This document shows, in pieces, positions 1-5,848 of a DNA stretch of 7,682 nucleotides. This stretch comes from an uncultured Bacteroidales bacterium (GTDB lineage: Bacteria > Bacteroidota > Bacteroidia > Bacteroidales > Muribaculaceae). The stretch covers positions 1 to 7,682 of the forward strand of contig USIN01000078.1 in the NCBI GenBank assembly GCA_900554715.1. Reading direction: 5' to 3'. The notes beneath the pieces were generated by a model, which had not been told where the DNA came from, made no database searches, and worked only from the letters and a program-made list of their open reading frames with translations. Each line of letters opens with the position of its first letter. Position 1 is the first letter of the stretch. The position numbers and the translations under genes are program-made.

Positions 1-90
1 AGCTTTGCCGCGCAGACGGTCGTAGACCTTGACGCCGCCGTCGTCATCGCGGGTGATTTTTATGTCGAAGTCGGGTAAATTGAGTTTCAT
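1..90 (-). CDS. HsdR N-terminal-domain-like protein, N-terminal fragment
   Basis: Only the first 30 codons lie in the window; the gene continues past the left edge. The peptide begins MKLNLPDFDIKI and goes on to VYDRLRGKA. This resembles the start of a short Bacteroidetes protein, usually annotated as a type I restriction enzyme R protein N-terminal (HSDR_N) domain protein, which I recall as a frequent neighbour of holA. Despite the name, such stand-alone proteins are not full restriction subunits and their role is unknown. The ATG is at 88-90 on the minus strand, with no Shine-Dalgarno sequence. It is divergent from holA, with 77 bases between the two starts. The reading frame is clear; the family call rests on a short N-terminal match and on context. 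Confidence 0.6.
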   Translation of the reverse strand, partial: MKLNLPDFDIKITRDDDGGVKVYDRLRGKA

Positions 91-127
91 GCTGTGGCGG
101 ATGCGGAAATTTTTGTAAATTTACGAC

Positions 128-151
128 ATAATATCGACAGACCGATATCAT
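128..151. promoter_or_regulatory. Inverted repeat in the divergent HsdR-N/holA intergenic region
   Basis: ATATCG (131-136) and CGATAT (143-148) form a perfect 6-bp inverted repeat around a 6-base spacer. After one mismatch two further bases pair (128-129 with 150-151). It lies 17 bases before the holA ATG and about 38 bases before the divergent start. The AT-rich palindrome TAAATTTA at 116-123 resembles a Bacteroidetes -7 box on either strand but lacks the final G, and neither direction has a convincing -33 TTTG at the right distance. A dyad operator or an overlapping promoter pair is possible but unproven. Confidence 0.3.
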
Positions 152-167
152 AAAAGAAAAAATATTT

Positions 168-1205
168 ATGGCACCACAGGCAGTAACATTCGACTCTCTA
201 AGGCGGCAGCTGGCCGCACGGCAGTATGCGCCGGTATATCTTCTTCACGGCGAGGAAGGTTACTATATCGACGCGCTTGTCAAGGAGTTTGAAAATATCC
301 TGCCCGCGGAAGACCGTGAGTTCAACCAGCATGTGCTCTATGCTCCGCAGACCGAACCGGGCGCCGTGATGGATATATGCAGTCGTTTCCCGATGATGTC
401 CGACTATCAGGTTGTCATACTCAAAGAAGCGCAGGCCATACGCTCAGACCAGCTCAACGCACTTCACCGCTATGCCGCTAATCCGTCGCGGTCGACAATT
501 TTTGTCATCTGCTGCCGCGGGGCCGTAGCCAAGGCCAAAGACCTGATTGCCGCCGTAAAGACTAATGGCGTCGTGTTTGAGTCGAAGAAGATAAGCGAGT
601 ATAACGCGCTGTCGGTCATCTCGTCGTTTATCGAGGCCAAAGGGCTCAAATGGCAGCCGAAGGCGCTTGAGATGCTGCGCGATTATGTCGGCACCGACCT
701 CAGCCGTCTCTATAACGAGATTGACAAGCTGACGACGGCACTCGGCAAAGGCGCCACGGTCACCCCCGAGGACGTAGAGACCCATATCGGCATGAGCAAG
801 GACTATAACAACTTCGAGCTTGTCGATGCACTTGCGGTCAAAGACGCGCTCAAGGTGTTCAGAATTGCCGAATATTTCAAGGCCAATCCTAAAAACAATC
901 CGCTTGTAGTGACCTCGGCGGCTATATTTTCGTTTTTCGCCGATCTGTTGCTGGCGTTTTACACGCCCGACCGCAACAATGATCAGGCTCTGATGAATGA
1001 GCTTAAGCTGCGCAGTCCGTTTCAGCTCAAGCGCTTCCGCGCTGCCATGCAGCGCTACAACGCTTTCCAGGTCATAGAAATCATTGCGGCGATACGCAGT
1101 TTCGACGCAATGAGCAAAGGGGTCGGTTCGCGTCAGGGCGATCAGGCTCTCTTCCACGACCTGCTCTATCATATCCTGACTGCTCCCGGCAACATAAAAT
1201 TCTAA
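168..1205 (+). CDS. holA: DNA polymerase III subunit delta
   Basis: The 345-aa product is the delta subunit of the replicative clamp loader, which opens the beta sliding clamp and loads it on primed DNA. Length fits the family (about 330-350 aa). The N-terminal AAA+-like domain shows the characteristic start PVYLLHGEEGYYID (residues 22-35) and EFNQHVLYA (51-59). The middle contains ISEYNALSVISSFIEAKGL (142-160) and the helical stretch LSRLYNEIDKLTTAL (178-192). The third domain begins near MSKDYNNFELVDAL (209-222), a motif I associate with Bacteroidetes delta proteins. As usual for delta, no functional Walker A motif is seen. The ATG at 168 follows an A-rich tract rather than a Shine-Dalgarno sequence, normal for this phylum. 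The TPR gene starts 12 bases after the stop, suggesting cotranscription. Confidence 0.93.
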   Translation: MAPQAVTFDSLRRQLAARQYAPVYLLHGEEGYYIDALVKEFENILPAEDREFNQHVLYAPQTEPGAVMDICSRFPMMSDYQVVILKEAQAIRSDQLNALHRYAANPSRSTIFVICCRGAVAKAKDLIAAVKTNGVVFESKKISEYNALSVISSFIEAKGLKWQPKALEMLRDYVGTDLSRLYNEIDKLTTALGKGATVTPEDVETHIGMSKDYNNFELVDALAVKDALKVFRIAEYFKANPKNNPLVVTSAAIFSFFADLLLAFYTPDRNNDQALMNELKLRSPFQLKRFRAAMQRYNAFQVIEIIAAIRSFDAMSKGVGSRQGDQALFHDLLYHILTAPGNIKF

Positions 1206-1217
1206 TACAGCATAAAC

Positions 1218-2201
1218 ATGAAAAATTTGACCCTATTGTGGGTGCTGTTTCTTGCATCGGGAACGGCCGCTACAGTCACCGATTTTAAAACCGGAGTATA
1301 CGAGGCGATTTCTGATTCTGATTTTCAGAAGGCCGATAGTCTGCTCGATGTTTGGCGTATTTCTGCCCCTCAGAGTCAGGAATTGTATCCGGCCGAGTTT
1401 AATCGATATCTGAATGAGGCGCGTCAGTCGATGATTACGCTTGAAGGTTCTGAGGGGATAAGAGAAGGTGCGTTCGTCCTGTCGGACTCTCTTGGCAATC
1501 AGGTAGGTGCTATCGGCGAGAGAGTCGAGTGGAATGACTCGTTATATTTAAAGGCGATAGAAGTCATTTCAGCCGGCATTGAAAGATACCCGTCGAGACT
1601 TGATTTCAGACTCGGAAAAGCAACTGCGCTGGGGTTCAGAGCAGAGTGGCCGGCAGTCATAGAGGCGCTCGAGGGGGTTCTGGACCTGACATCGCGGGAT
1701 GGAAATGTATGGACATGGGAAGACGGAGACACCCTTGCAGCCGATTCAGCCGAGATTATTGTGCGTGATGCCATGTTTGATAATATCAGAGAAATATATG
1801 TAGCTGACTACGAGTTGACACCGGTTTATATTGATATGCTCGGAGCTAAGATTATAAGTGTCTTTCCTGATGAATACCGCACGCTGAATATGCTCGGCGG
1901 CAGCAGATATGATCGGGGAGACAAAGCAGGCGCCATAGACTATTTTTATCGCAGCCATGAGGCCAATCCGGCCGACGGTCTTTCTCTGAGTAATATAGCT
2001 TACATATACTACAACGATAAAGACACGGTTAAAGCATTGGAAATCTGTAACAAAATTCTTGATGACCCTCAAATCGACGAGAAATCAAAAGAAATAGCTT
2101 CAAATCTTGTTGAGACAATCAACACACCGCTTACACCGATAAGACCATATGATTATTTTTTTCAAATTTCTGCCCTTTGTTGGCGAAAGTGTGATGAATG
2201 A
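1218..2201 (+). CDS. Secreted tetratricopeptide-repeat protein (possibly truncated by frameshift)
   Basis: A 327-aa protein with an N-terminal signal peptide (K2, hydrophobic 4-13, likely cleavage after A18 in SGTAA), so probably periplasmic or outer-membrane associated. Two clear TPR units lie at about 221-254 (LNMLGGSRYDRGDKAGAIDY within it) and 255-288 (LSLSNIAYIYYNDKDTVKAL within it). Weaker helical repeats probably fill 105-155. TPRs mediate protein-protein contacts; no catalytic motif is seen and the partner is unknown. It starts 12 bases after holA, likely in the same transcript. The last 12 residues (QISALCWRKCDE) look unlike the rest, while the +1 frame after a T7 run at 2156-2162 reads KFLPFVGESVMNEKPGD. 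Removing one T would fuse this ORF to the next as a 448-aa protein. Without that change it overlaps the next ORF by 8 bases if the latter starts at 2194. Confidence 0.75.
   Translation: MKNLTLLWVLFLASGTAATVTDFKTGVYEAISDSDFQKADSLLDVWRISAPQSQELYPAEFNRYLNEARQSMITLEGSEGIREGAFVLSDSLGNQVGAIGERVEWNDSLYLKAIEVISAGIERYPSRLDFRLGKATALGFRAEWPAVIEALEGVLDLTSRDGNVWTWEDGDTLAADSAEIIVRDAMFDNIREIYVADYELTPVYIDMLGAKIISVFPDEYRTLNMLGGSRYDRGDKAGAIDYFYRSHEANPADGLSLSNIAYIYYNDKDTVKALEICNKILDDPQIDEKSKEIASNLVETINTPLTPIRPYDYFFQISALCWRKCDE
2156..2162 (+). other. T7 homopolymer at the junction of two overlapping ORFs (candidate frameshift site)
   Basis: Seven consecutive T bases lie at codons 313-315 of the TPR gene, read TAT TTT TTT CAA. 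Loss of one T gives TAT TTT TTC AAA and joins the TPR frame to the downstream ORF without a stop. The run could be a sequencing or assembly error, a phase-variable tract, a polymerase-slippage site, or simply the end of one gene overlapping the next. The heptamer resembles slippery sites, but those normally shift -1, whereas a fusion here needs +1 (or -2). Confidence 0.4.
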
Positions 2202-2565
2202 AAAGCCGGGCGATGCGTTGTCGGATGTACATTTTGCTAACGTTGAGTTTTTGGAGTATAACAGAATGGTATCGCCGTTTGCAGATGCTGATATCGTAGC
2301 AACGGCTGTCGGAGAGGGCAGAGATGCTGTTTTTGTCTGGCAGTTTCCGGAACCCGAAGAGATGCCACTGTGTCTTTTTGTTGCATTTGTTCCCGATGGT
2401 GAGGGCTATAGTGTTTATACTATCGAAAAATCTTTAGGCGACGTCTGGGTATTGGGCGCCAGTAAGGACGGCAATCATTCTAATTACGGTGTCGTTAACC
2501 GTCCCGATGATGCTGCCGCTTTCGTTGCAATTCTTAAAAAGAAGGGTCTAGTTGAAGTGAAATAA
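2194..2565 (+). CDS. Uncharacterised protein, possible C-terminal domain of the upstream TPR protein
   Basis: I do not recognise this family. From ATG 2194 it encodes 123 aa (MNEKPGDALSDVHFANVEF...). An alternative ATG at 2149 gives 138 aa, adding MIIFFKFLPFVGESV. I prefer 2194 for an independent gene because it overlaps the TPR stop by 8 bases (ATGAATGA), a usual translational-coupling layout. The product is acidic and mixed alpha/beta, with VFVWQFPEPEEMPLCLFVAF (about residues 47-66) and a C-terminal helix PDDAAAFVAILKKKGL. It has no signal peptide from 2194. The protein-like quality of the residues just upstream of M2194 in this frame (KFLPFVGES) argues that it may be the natural C-terminus of the TPR protein, separated by the T7 run. 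Confidence 0.6.
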   Translation: MNEKPGDALSDVHFANVEFLEYNRMVSPFADADIVATAVGEGRDAVFVWQFPEPEEMPLCLFVAFVPDGEGYSVYTIEKSLGDVWVLGASKDGNHSNYGVVNRPDDAAAFVAILKKKGLVEVK

Positions 2566-2577
2566 TACAGGATATTA

Positions 2578-2601
2578 AGAGCTTGTCATTAAACAGGCTC
2601 T
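2578..2601 (+). terminator. Stem-loop after the holA-TPR gene cluster, possible weak terminator
   Basis: AGAGCTTGT (2578-2586) pairs with ACAGGCTCT (2593-2601) over 9 bp, including one G-U pair, around the 6-base loop CATTAA. It lies 12 bases after the stop at 2565. There is no T tract after it, so it is either a weak terminator or an mRNA 3'-end stabiliser. The rest of the gap up to 2696 shows no clear promoter; a weak TTTG at 2616-2619 has no well-spaced -7 partner. Confidence 0.4.
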
Positions 2602-2696
2602 GACTCTGTTCTCGGTTTGAACTGCTGCGGGCTGTCGGGTGTTTTATTTAGACACGTGAAGAATAATCTTTATCGTATTAACTAAAACACAAGGAT

Positions 2697-3104
2697 ATGA
2701 ATTACAAAATCGCAGAAATCGAGGGTATCGGCGAAGCTTATGCCGCCAAGCTCATCATGGCCGGTGTCGAAACGTCTGAAGAGCTTCTTAAGGCCGGTGC
2801 AACACCTAAAGGGCGCAAAGAACTTGCTGAAAAGACAGGTATATCGCCCAAACTTATAATGACGTGGGTCAATCATGCCGATCTTTTCAGAGTCAAGGGT
2901 GTCGGCCCTCAGTTTGCCGAACTCCTCGAAGCTTCGGGTGTCGACACGGTCAAGGAACTTGCGGCCCGCAATCCCGAGAATCTGGCCGAACGTGTGCGCG
3001 AGGTCAATGACGTGCAGCAGCTCTGCAAACGCACACCTTCTGTCGGCGAGGTGATAAAGATGGTCGAGATAGCCAAGGCTCTCGATCCGGCTGTCACCTA
3101 CTGA
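2697..3104 (+). CDS. DUF4332 helix-hairpin-helix protein
   Basis: The 135-aa product carries two helix-hairpin-helix-like units: IEGIGEAYAAKLIMAGVETS (residues 8-27) and RVKGVGPQFAELLEASGVDT (65-84). Each has the GxG hairpin of non-sequence-specific DNA-binding HhH domains. Between them lies GRKELAEKTGISPKLIMTWV (39-58), and the pattern of the whole matches the DUF4332 family. Such motifs often contact the DNA backbone, but the function of small free-standing DUF4332 proteins is not established. No signal peptide, so cytoplasmic. It is probably its own transcription unit: it is preceded by a stem-loop and followed by a strong terminator at 3146-3183. AAGGA at 2691-2695 is too near the ATG to act as a normal Shine-Dalgarno site. 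Confidence 0.85.
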   Translation: MNYKIAEIEGIGEAYAAKLIMAGVETSEELLKAGATPKGRKELAEKTGISPKLIMTWVNHADLFRVKGVGPQFAELLEASGVDTVKELAARNPENLAERVREVNDVQQLCKRTPSVGEVIKMVEIAKALDPAVTY

Positions 3105-3145
3105 TATTCAGACGCGGTCATATAGTCTATTATATAAAAACGTGG

Positions 3146-3183
3146 CGCGCCGCCTTCAGATGATGAGGGCGGCGCGTCTGTTT
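3146..3183 (+). terminator. GC-rich hairpin terminator, copy 1 of a 38-bp repeat
   Basis: CGCGCCGCCTTCA (3146-3158) pairs with TGAGGGCGGCGCG (3164-3176), a 13-bp stem with one G-U pair and loop GATGA, followed by TCTGTTTGTGT. It sits 41 bases after the DUF4332 stop and should end that transcript. An A-rich stretch (AAAAA at 3136-3140) before the stem could give some reverse-direction activity. Bases 3146-3183 repeat at 4351-4388 with a single difference (A at 3160, C at 4365). Confidence 0.85.
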
Positions 3184-3229
3184 GTGTCGCGAATTACGCA
3201 TAAGACTTATTATTAGTAAAATTTATCTA

Positions 3230-3237
3230 TAAATTTG
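3230..3237 (+). promoter_or_regulatory. Bacteroidetes-type -7 promoter box
   Basis: TAAATTTG exactly matches the TAnnTTTG -7 consensus of the Bacteroidetes primary sigma factor. The -33 element is weak: TTAT at 3207-3210, 19 bases upstream, is the best candidate. Transcription would start near 3244, giving a leader of about 13 bases to the small ORF at 3257 and about 135 bases to the gene at 3379. Confidence 0.5.
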
Positions 3238-3256
3238 CATAGTTCATAAATCTGTC

Positions 3257-3349
3257 ATGGACAAGAAAAGTGTCATATTCAATTATCGGAATAATGTTAG
3301 TTGGTGTGATGGATTTCCCGCTTTTCATAATTCGTTAAATGCCAAATAG
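3257..3349 (+). CDS. Possible 30-residue small ORF or leader peptide
   Basis: ATG at 3257 opens a 30-codon frame ending TAG at 3347-3349. The peptide starts MDKKSVIFNYRNNVSWCDG and ends NSLNAK. It lies about 13 bases after the predicted start of transcription from the 3230-3237 box and 29 bases before the next gene. It has no signal peptide, no recognised domain and no clear ribosome binding site. It could be a leader peptide, a small protein, or a chance ORF; length alone is not significant. Confidence 0.2.
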   Translation: MDKKSVIFNYRNNVSWCDGFPAFHNSLNAK

Positions 3350-3353
3350 GAAG

Positions 3354-3367
3354 TTATTGGCCAATAA
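3354..3367. promoter_or_regulatory. Perfect 14-bp palindrome in the leader of the 3379 gene
   Basis: TTATTGGCCAATAA is a perfect palindrome ending 11 bases before the ATG at 3379. As DNA it could be an operator for a dimeric regulator. As RNA it would form only a 5-bp AU-rich stem with loop GGCC, close to the ribosome landing site. No second copy was noticed elsewhere in the window. Confidence 0.3.
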
Positions 3368-3378
3368 TCTAAGAAGAT

Positions 3379-4332
3379 ATGTTTGGAGTAAAAAGACTGT
3401 TCATTACAAGTGTTCTCACCGTTATATTTGTCAATGTTGTCGGTGCTGAAGAATTCAAGCCATCCCGTATAGTTCATACCCAGGCAGAAGAGTCAGATAT
3501 TACGCAAACCATTACAGAGTTAAAATACGACGATAGTGGTAGACTGGTGAAATTTATAGAATATGAAGCCGGAGATGAGGCTGATCCGCAATTTAACATT
3601 GACCTTGTTTGGAATACAAATGAAGTGTTTGCTTCAGGTTTGGTCGATTACGATGAAGCTAATGTAATCATATATCTTAATAGCTGCGGTTTGGCAACGG
3701 AAATTGTAAATGGCTCTGAACGGATTACATTCTCGTATGCAAACAATAATCTCGAGAGTATGGCTTATGATGAAGATATGGTCTATTTCTCGTACGCAGA
3801 CAATGAATTGCAAAAGATAGGTTATGGTTATGGCGAGTCTATTGAACTCAGTTACGGCGCAGATAAACGTGAATGCACGGTTCCTTTGCCGGTCGTTTGG
3901 TATAATACTCTCTATTATTATCGTTTTGCAGTGTATGCGGGTCTTTTGGGACAGCCTGACAAATCATACCCGACTGAATATAACAGATATGGAGACGGTT
4001 GGGTGAACATCGATTATACATTCAACAAAGACGGTAATCCAACAAAAATATACTCTGCCGGAGGCATTACGCATTCGTCGTTTGACAGTGAGGAATTTGT
4101 CTATGAATATACACAGACCAACTCAGTCGCCTGTATCACAATGGCGCAGAAAGGTATCGTTGTTGACGGCACAAGTCTGAGAATCACAGGCATGGATTCA
4201 ACCGAATTTGTCTCATTGTATGACATAACCGGGCGATTGTTGATAATGACGCGGTCAGGAGTGATAGACTTGCCAGCCGAAGGCATCTATATTGTAAAAG
4301 TAGGCGAACAGGTTTACAAACTTAAGATCTGA
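3379..4332 (+). CDS. Secreted beta-rich protein with YD-like repeats and Por-secretion-like tail (DUF4595-like)
   Basis: A 317-aa protein with a signal peptide (K5, R6, hydrophobic 7-22, likely cleavage after A23 in VVGAEE). The body has repeated tyrosine/aspartate beta-hairpin motifs such as ELKYDDSGRLVKFIEY (47-62), FSYANNNLESM (118-128), FSYADNELQKIGYGYG (137-152) and DYTFNKDGNPTKIY (212-225). These resemble YD/RHS-type hairpins. Together with the YYYRFAVYAGLLGQ segment (179-192) they suggest the Bacteroidales DUF4595 family. The last 40 residues, including VSLYDITGRLLIM (278-290) and LPAEGIYIVKVGEQVYKLKI (298-317), resemble the type-A C-terminal sorting domain of type IX secretion cargo. 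It is thus probably exported and perhaps surface-anchored; ligand and function are unknown. It is bracketed by two near-identical terminators and looks AT-richer than holA or spt. Confidence 0.75.
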   Translation: MFGVKRLFITSVLTVIFVNVVGAEEFKPSRIVHTQAEESDITQTITELKYDDSGRLVKFIEYEAGDEADPQFNIDLVWNTNEVFASGLVDYDEANVIIYLNSCGLATEIVNGSERITFSYANNNLESMAYDEDMVYFSYADNELQKIGYGYGESIELSYGADKRECTVPLPVVWYNTLYYYRFAVYAGLLGQPDKSYPTEYNRYGDGWVNIDYTFNKDGNPTKIYSAGGITHSSFDSEEFVYEYTQTNSVACITMAQKGIVVDGTSLRITGMDSTEFVSLYDITGRLLIMTRSGVIDLPAEGIYIVKVGEQVYKLKI

Positions 4333-4340
4333 AGCCTATG

Positions 4341-4388
4341 AAACAGCCGACGCGCCGCCTTCAGCTGATGAGGGCGGCGCGTCTGTTT
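4341..4388. terminator. Bidirectional terminator between convergent genes, copy 2 of the 38-bp repeat
   Basis: CGCGCCGCCTTCA (4351-4363) pairs with TGAGGGCGGCGCG (4369-4381) around the loop GCTGA. Outside a small CCG bulge region, AAACAG (4341-4346) also pairs with CTGTTT (4383-4388), so A-rich and T-rich flanks extend the stem. It lies 8 bases after the stop of the 3379 gene and 17 bases beyond the stop of spt, and so can serve both. Bases 4351-4388 match 3146-3183 at 37 of 38 positions. Confidence 0.85.
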
Positions 4389-4405
4389 ATTTATTGTCTC
4401 TCGGC

Positions 4406-5593
4406 TCAGGCGAGGATGCCGTGGGCTTTGAATACTTTCTGGATTTTTTCGAGGGCGGTTGTCACCTGGTCCATGGTGTGTGTGGCCATGAGGCTGAAAC
4501 GGATAAGTGTGTCCTGAGGCGCTACTGCAGGCGACACTACCGGGTTGACGAAGATGCCTTCTTTGAGCAGGTCGCTTGTGATGGCGAAGGTCTTGAAGTT
4601 GTCGCGGATATAGAGCGGTATGATAGGCGTCGATGTGTTGCCGATTTCGAAGCCCATCGAGCGGAAGCCTTCGAGAGCATAGTTTGTGAGTTTCCAGAGA
4701 TTTTCCTGACGCTCGGGCTCTTCAATCATGATGTCGATGGCCTTGAGGGCTGCGGCAGTCGATGCCGGCGTGATGCTGGCGGTGAAGATGTATGAGCGCG
4801 AGTGGTGGCGCAGGAAGTTGGTGATTTCTTTGTCAGTGGCGATGAAACCGCCGAGTGATGAGAATGATTTAGAGAATGTACCCATCACCAGATCGACGTC
4901 GCCAGTGCAGCCGAAGTGGTTGCAGATGCCGCGGCCGCCTGTGCCGAAGACGCCGATAGAGTGGGCTTCGTCGACCATGACCGAGGCGTTGTATTTTTTT
5001 GCGAGTCTGACGATTTCGGGGACGTTTGCCACGTCACCTTCCATCGAGAAGACACCGTCGGTGACAATGAGCTTGACTTTGTCGGGCTCGCAGCGCTGGA
5101 GCTGTTTCTCGAGCGACTCCATGTCGTTGTGTTTGTATTTGAGCGACTGCGAGAAAGACAGACGGCGGCCTTCGATGATGGAGGCATGGTCCTGTTCGTC
5201 CCAGAGGATATAGTCTTCGCGGCCGGTGAGGCATGAGACGACGCCGAGGTTGACACCGAAGCCGGTCGAGTAAATCATGACGTCTTCTTTGCCGATATAT
5301 TCGGCGATGCGGGCTTCGAGTTGCTTGTGGAGGTCGAGGGTGCCGTTGAGGAAGGGCGAGCCGGCGCAGCCTGTGCCGTATTTGCGGATGGCTTCGATGG
5401 CGGCTTCTTTGATACGGGGATCATTGACAAGGCCTGTGTAGCAGTTCGATCCGAACATCAGCACCTTTTTGCCGTTGATGATGACTTCAGGATCCTGCTC
5501 TGAGGATATCGCTCTGAAATAGGGATAGATGCCGGCGGCCTTTGCTTCCTGGGGGGCGGTATACTTTGATAATTTAGCTTGTAATAGCTTCAT
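4406..5593 (-). CDS. spt: Serine palmitoyltransferase (PLP-dependent alpha-oxoamine synthase)
   Basis: The 395-aa enzyme condenses L-serine with a long-chain acyl-CoA to 3-ketosphinganine, the first step of sphingolipid synthesis, in the cytoplasm. It is a fold-type I PLP enzyme. Lys242 in GTFSKSFSSLGGF (238-250) should form the Schiff base, Asp208 and His211 in VDEAHSIG (207-214) should bind PLP, and His136 in DEQDHASI should stack on the cofactor ring. GTGCAGSPFLNGTLDLH (73-89) is typical of the alpha-oxoamine synthase family. The N-terminus (YPYFRAI, LMFGSNCYTGL) resembles Bacteroides and Porphyromonas Spt more than 2-amino-3-ketobutyrate CoA ligase or BioF, the main alternatives. Length is normal. 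Transcribed alone from a promoter at 5664-5671 and ended by the shared terminator at 4341-4388. Other sphingolipid genes are not in the window. Confidence 0.88.
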   Translation of the reverse strand: MKLLQAKLSKYTAPQEAKAAGIYPYFRAISSEQDPEVIINGKKVLMFGSNCYTGLVNDPRIKEAAIEAIRKYGTGCAGSPFLNGTLDLHKQLEARIAEYIGKEDVMIYSTGFGVNLGVVSCLTGREDYILWDEQDHASIIEGRRLSFSQSLKYKHNDMESLEKQLQRCEPDKVKLIVTDGVFSMEGDVANVPEIVRLAKKYNASVMVDEAHSIGVFGTGGRGICNHFGCTGDVDLVMGTFSKSFSSLGGFIATDKEITNFLRHHSRSYIFTASITPASTAAALKAIDIMIEEPERQENLWKLTNYALEGFRSMGFEIGNTSTPIIPLYIRDNFKTFAITSDLLKEGIFVNPVVSPAVAPQDTLIRFSLMATHTMDQVTTALEKIQKVFKAHGILA

Positions 5594-5663
5594 AGTTTAT
5601 TGCGGTGATTGGTATATTATATAAACTATAATGTCGTTTGTGTAATAATTGTATCTCAAGCTG

Positions 5664-5671
5664 CAAAGGTA
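5664..5671 (-). promoter_or_regulatory. Bacteroidetes -7 box for spt
   Basis: Read on the minus strand, TACCTTTG (within GCTACCTTTGCAGC) exactly matches the TAnnTTTG consensus. No TTTG is found at the usual -33 distance; A- and T-rich tracts lie there instead. Transcription would begin near 5657, leaving a leader of about 64 bases before the spt ATG at 5591-5593. Confidence 0.65.
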
Positions 5672-5758
5672 GCAAAAAAATCTTTTTTTATGGCTGTTTT
5701 GTTTCGTTTTTTAGCCGGCGATTGGAAAAAAATGGCAAAAACAACAATCAGCTGTGTC

Positions 5759-5780
5759 TATGGCAGACAATGGTGCCATA
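5759..5780. promoter_or_regulatory. Inverted repeat upstream of the GH3 promoter
   Basis: TATGGCA (5759-5765) and TGCCATA (5774-5780) are perfect 7-bp arms around an 8-base spacer. They end 29 bases before the predicted -7 box at 5810, that is next to or just upstream of its -33 region. The position suits an activator or repressor site in the spt/GH3 divergent region, but no regulator is identified. Confidence 0.3.
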
Positions 5781-5809
5781 TATTTTTCATTCGGATACAA
5801 AAAAATCAT

Positions 5810-5817
5810 TATTTTTG
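5810..5817 (+). promoter_or_regulatory. Bacteroidetes -7 box for the GH3 gene
   Basis: TATTTTTG, followed by CA, exactly matches TAnnTTTG. A T-rich stretch at 5783-5787 is near the -33 position but lacks a proper TTTG. The expected start near 5824 gives a leader of about 25 bases to the ATG at 5849. Confidence 0.6.
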
Positions 5818-5848
5818 CACAAAGTAAAATCCTTAAATCTACACAGTA

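Noticed and set aside
1..90. A complete restriction-modification or other defence system at the left edge
   Set aside because: Only 30 codons of an HsdR-N-like protein are visible, and this family is a stand-alone neighbour of holA; no methylase or specificity gene is seen.
444..1172. Long open frame antisense to holA (242 codons)
   Set aside because: It lies wholly opposite a confidently recognised gene and its translation shows no recognisable domain; such shadows are common in GC-rich codon usage.
2156..2162. Programmed -1 ribosomal frameshifting at T TTT TTT
   Set aside because: A -1 shift does not enter the downstream ORF frame; a +1 or -2 change is required, so the classic mechanism does not explain a fusion.
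4728..5256. Several open frames overlapping spt on both strands
   Set aside because: Their translations are low-complexity (runs of S, T, A, R) and arise from the codon pattern of spt, which has all catalytic motifs intact.
4406..5593. Glycine C-acetyltransferase (kbl) or BioF as the identity of the 395-aa enzyme
   Set aside because: These share the same fold and motifs, but the N-terminal YPYFRAI and LMFGSNCYTGL pattern fits Bacteroidetes Spt better. No threonine dehydrogenase or biotin genes are adjacent.
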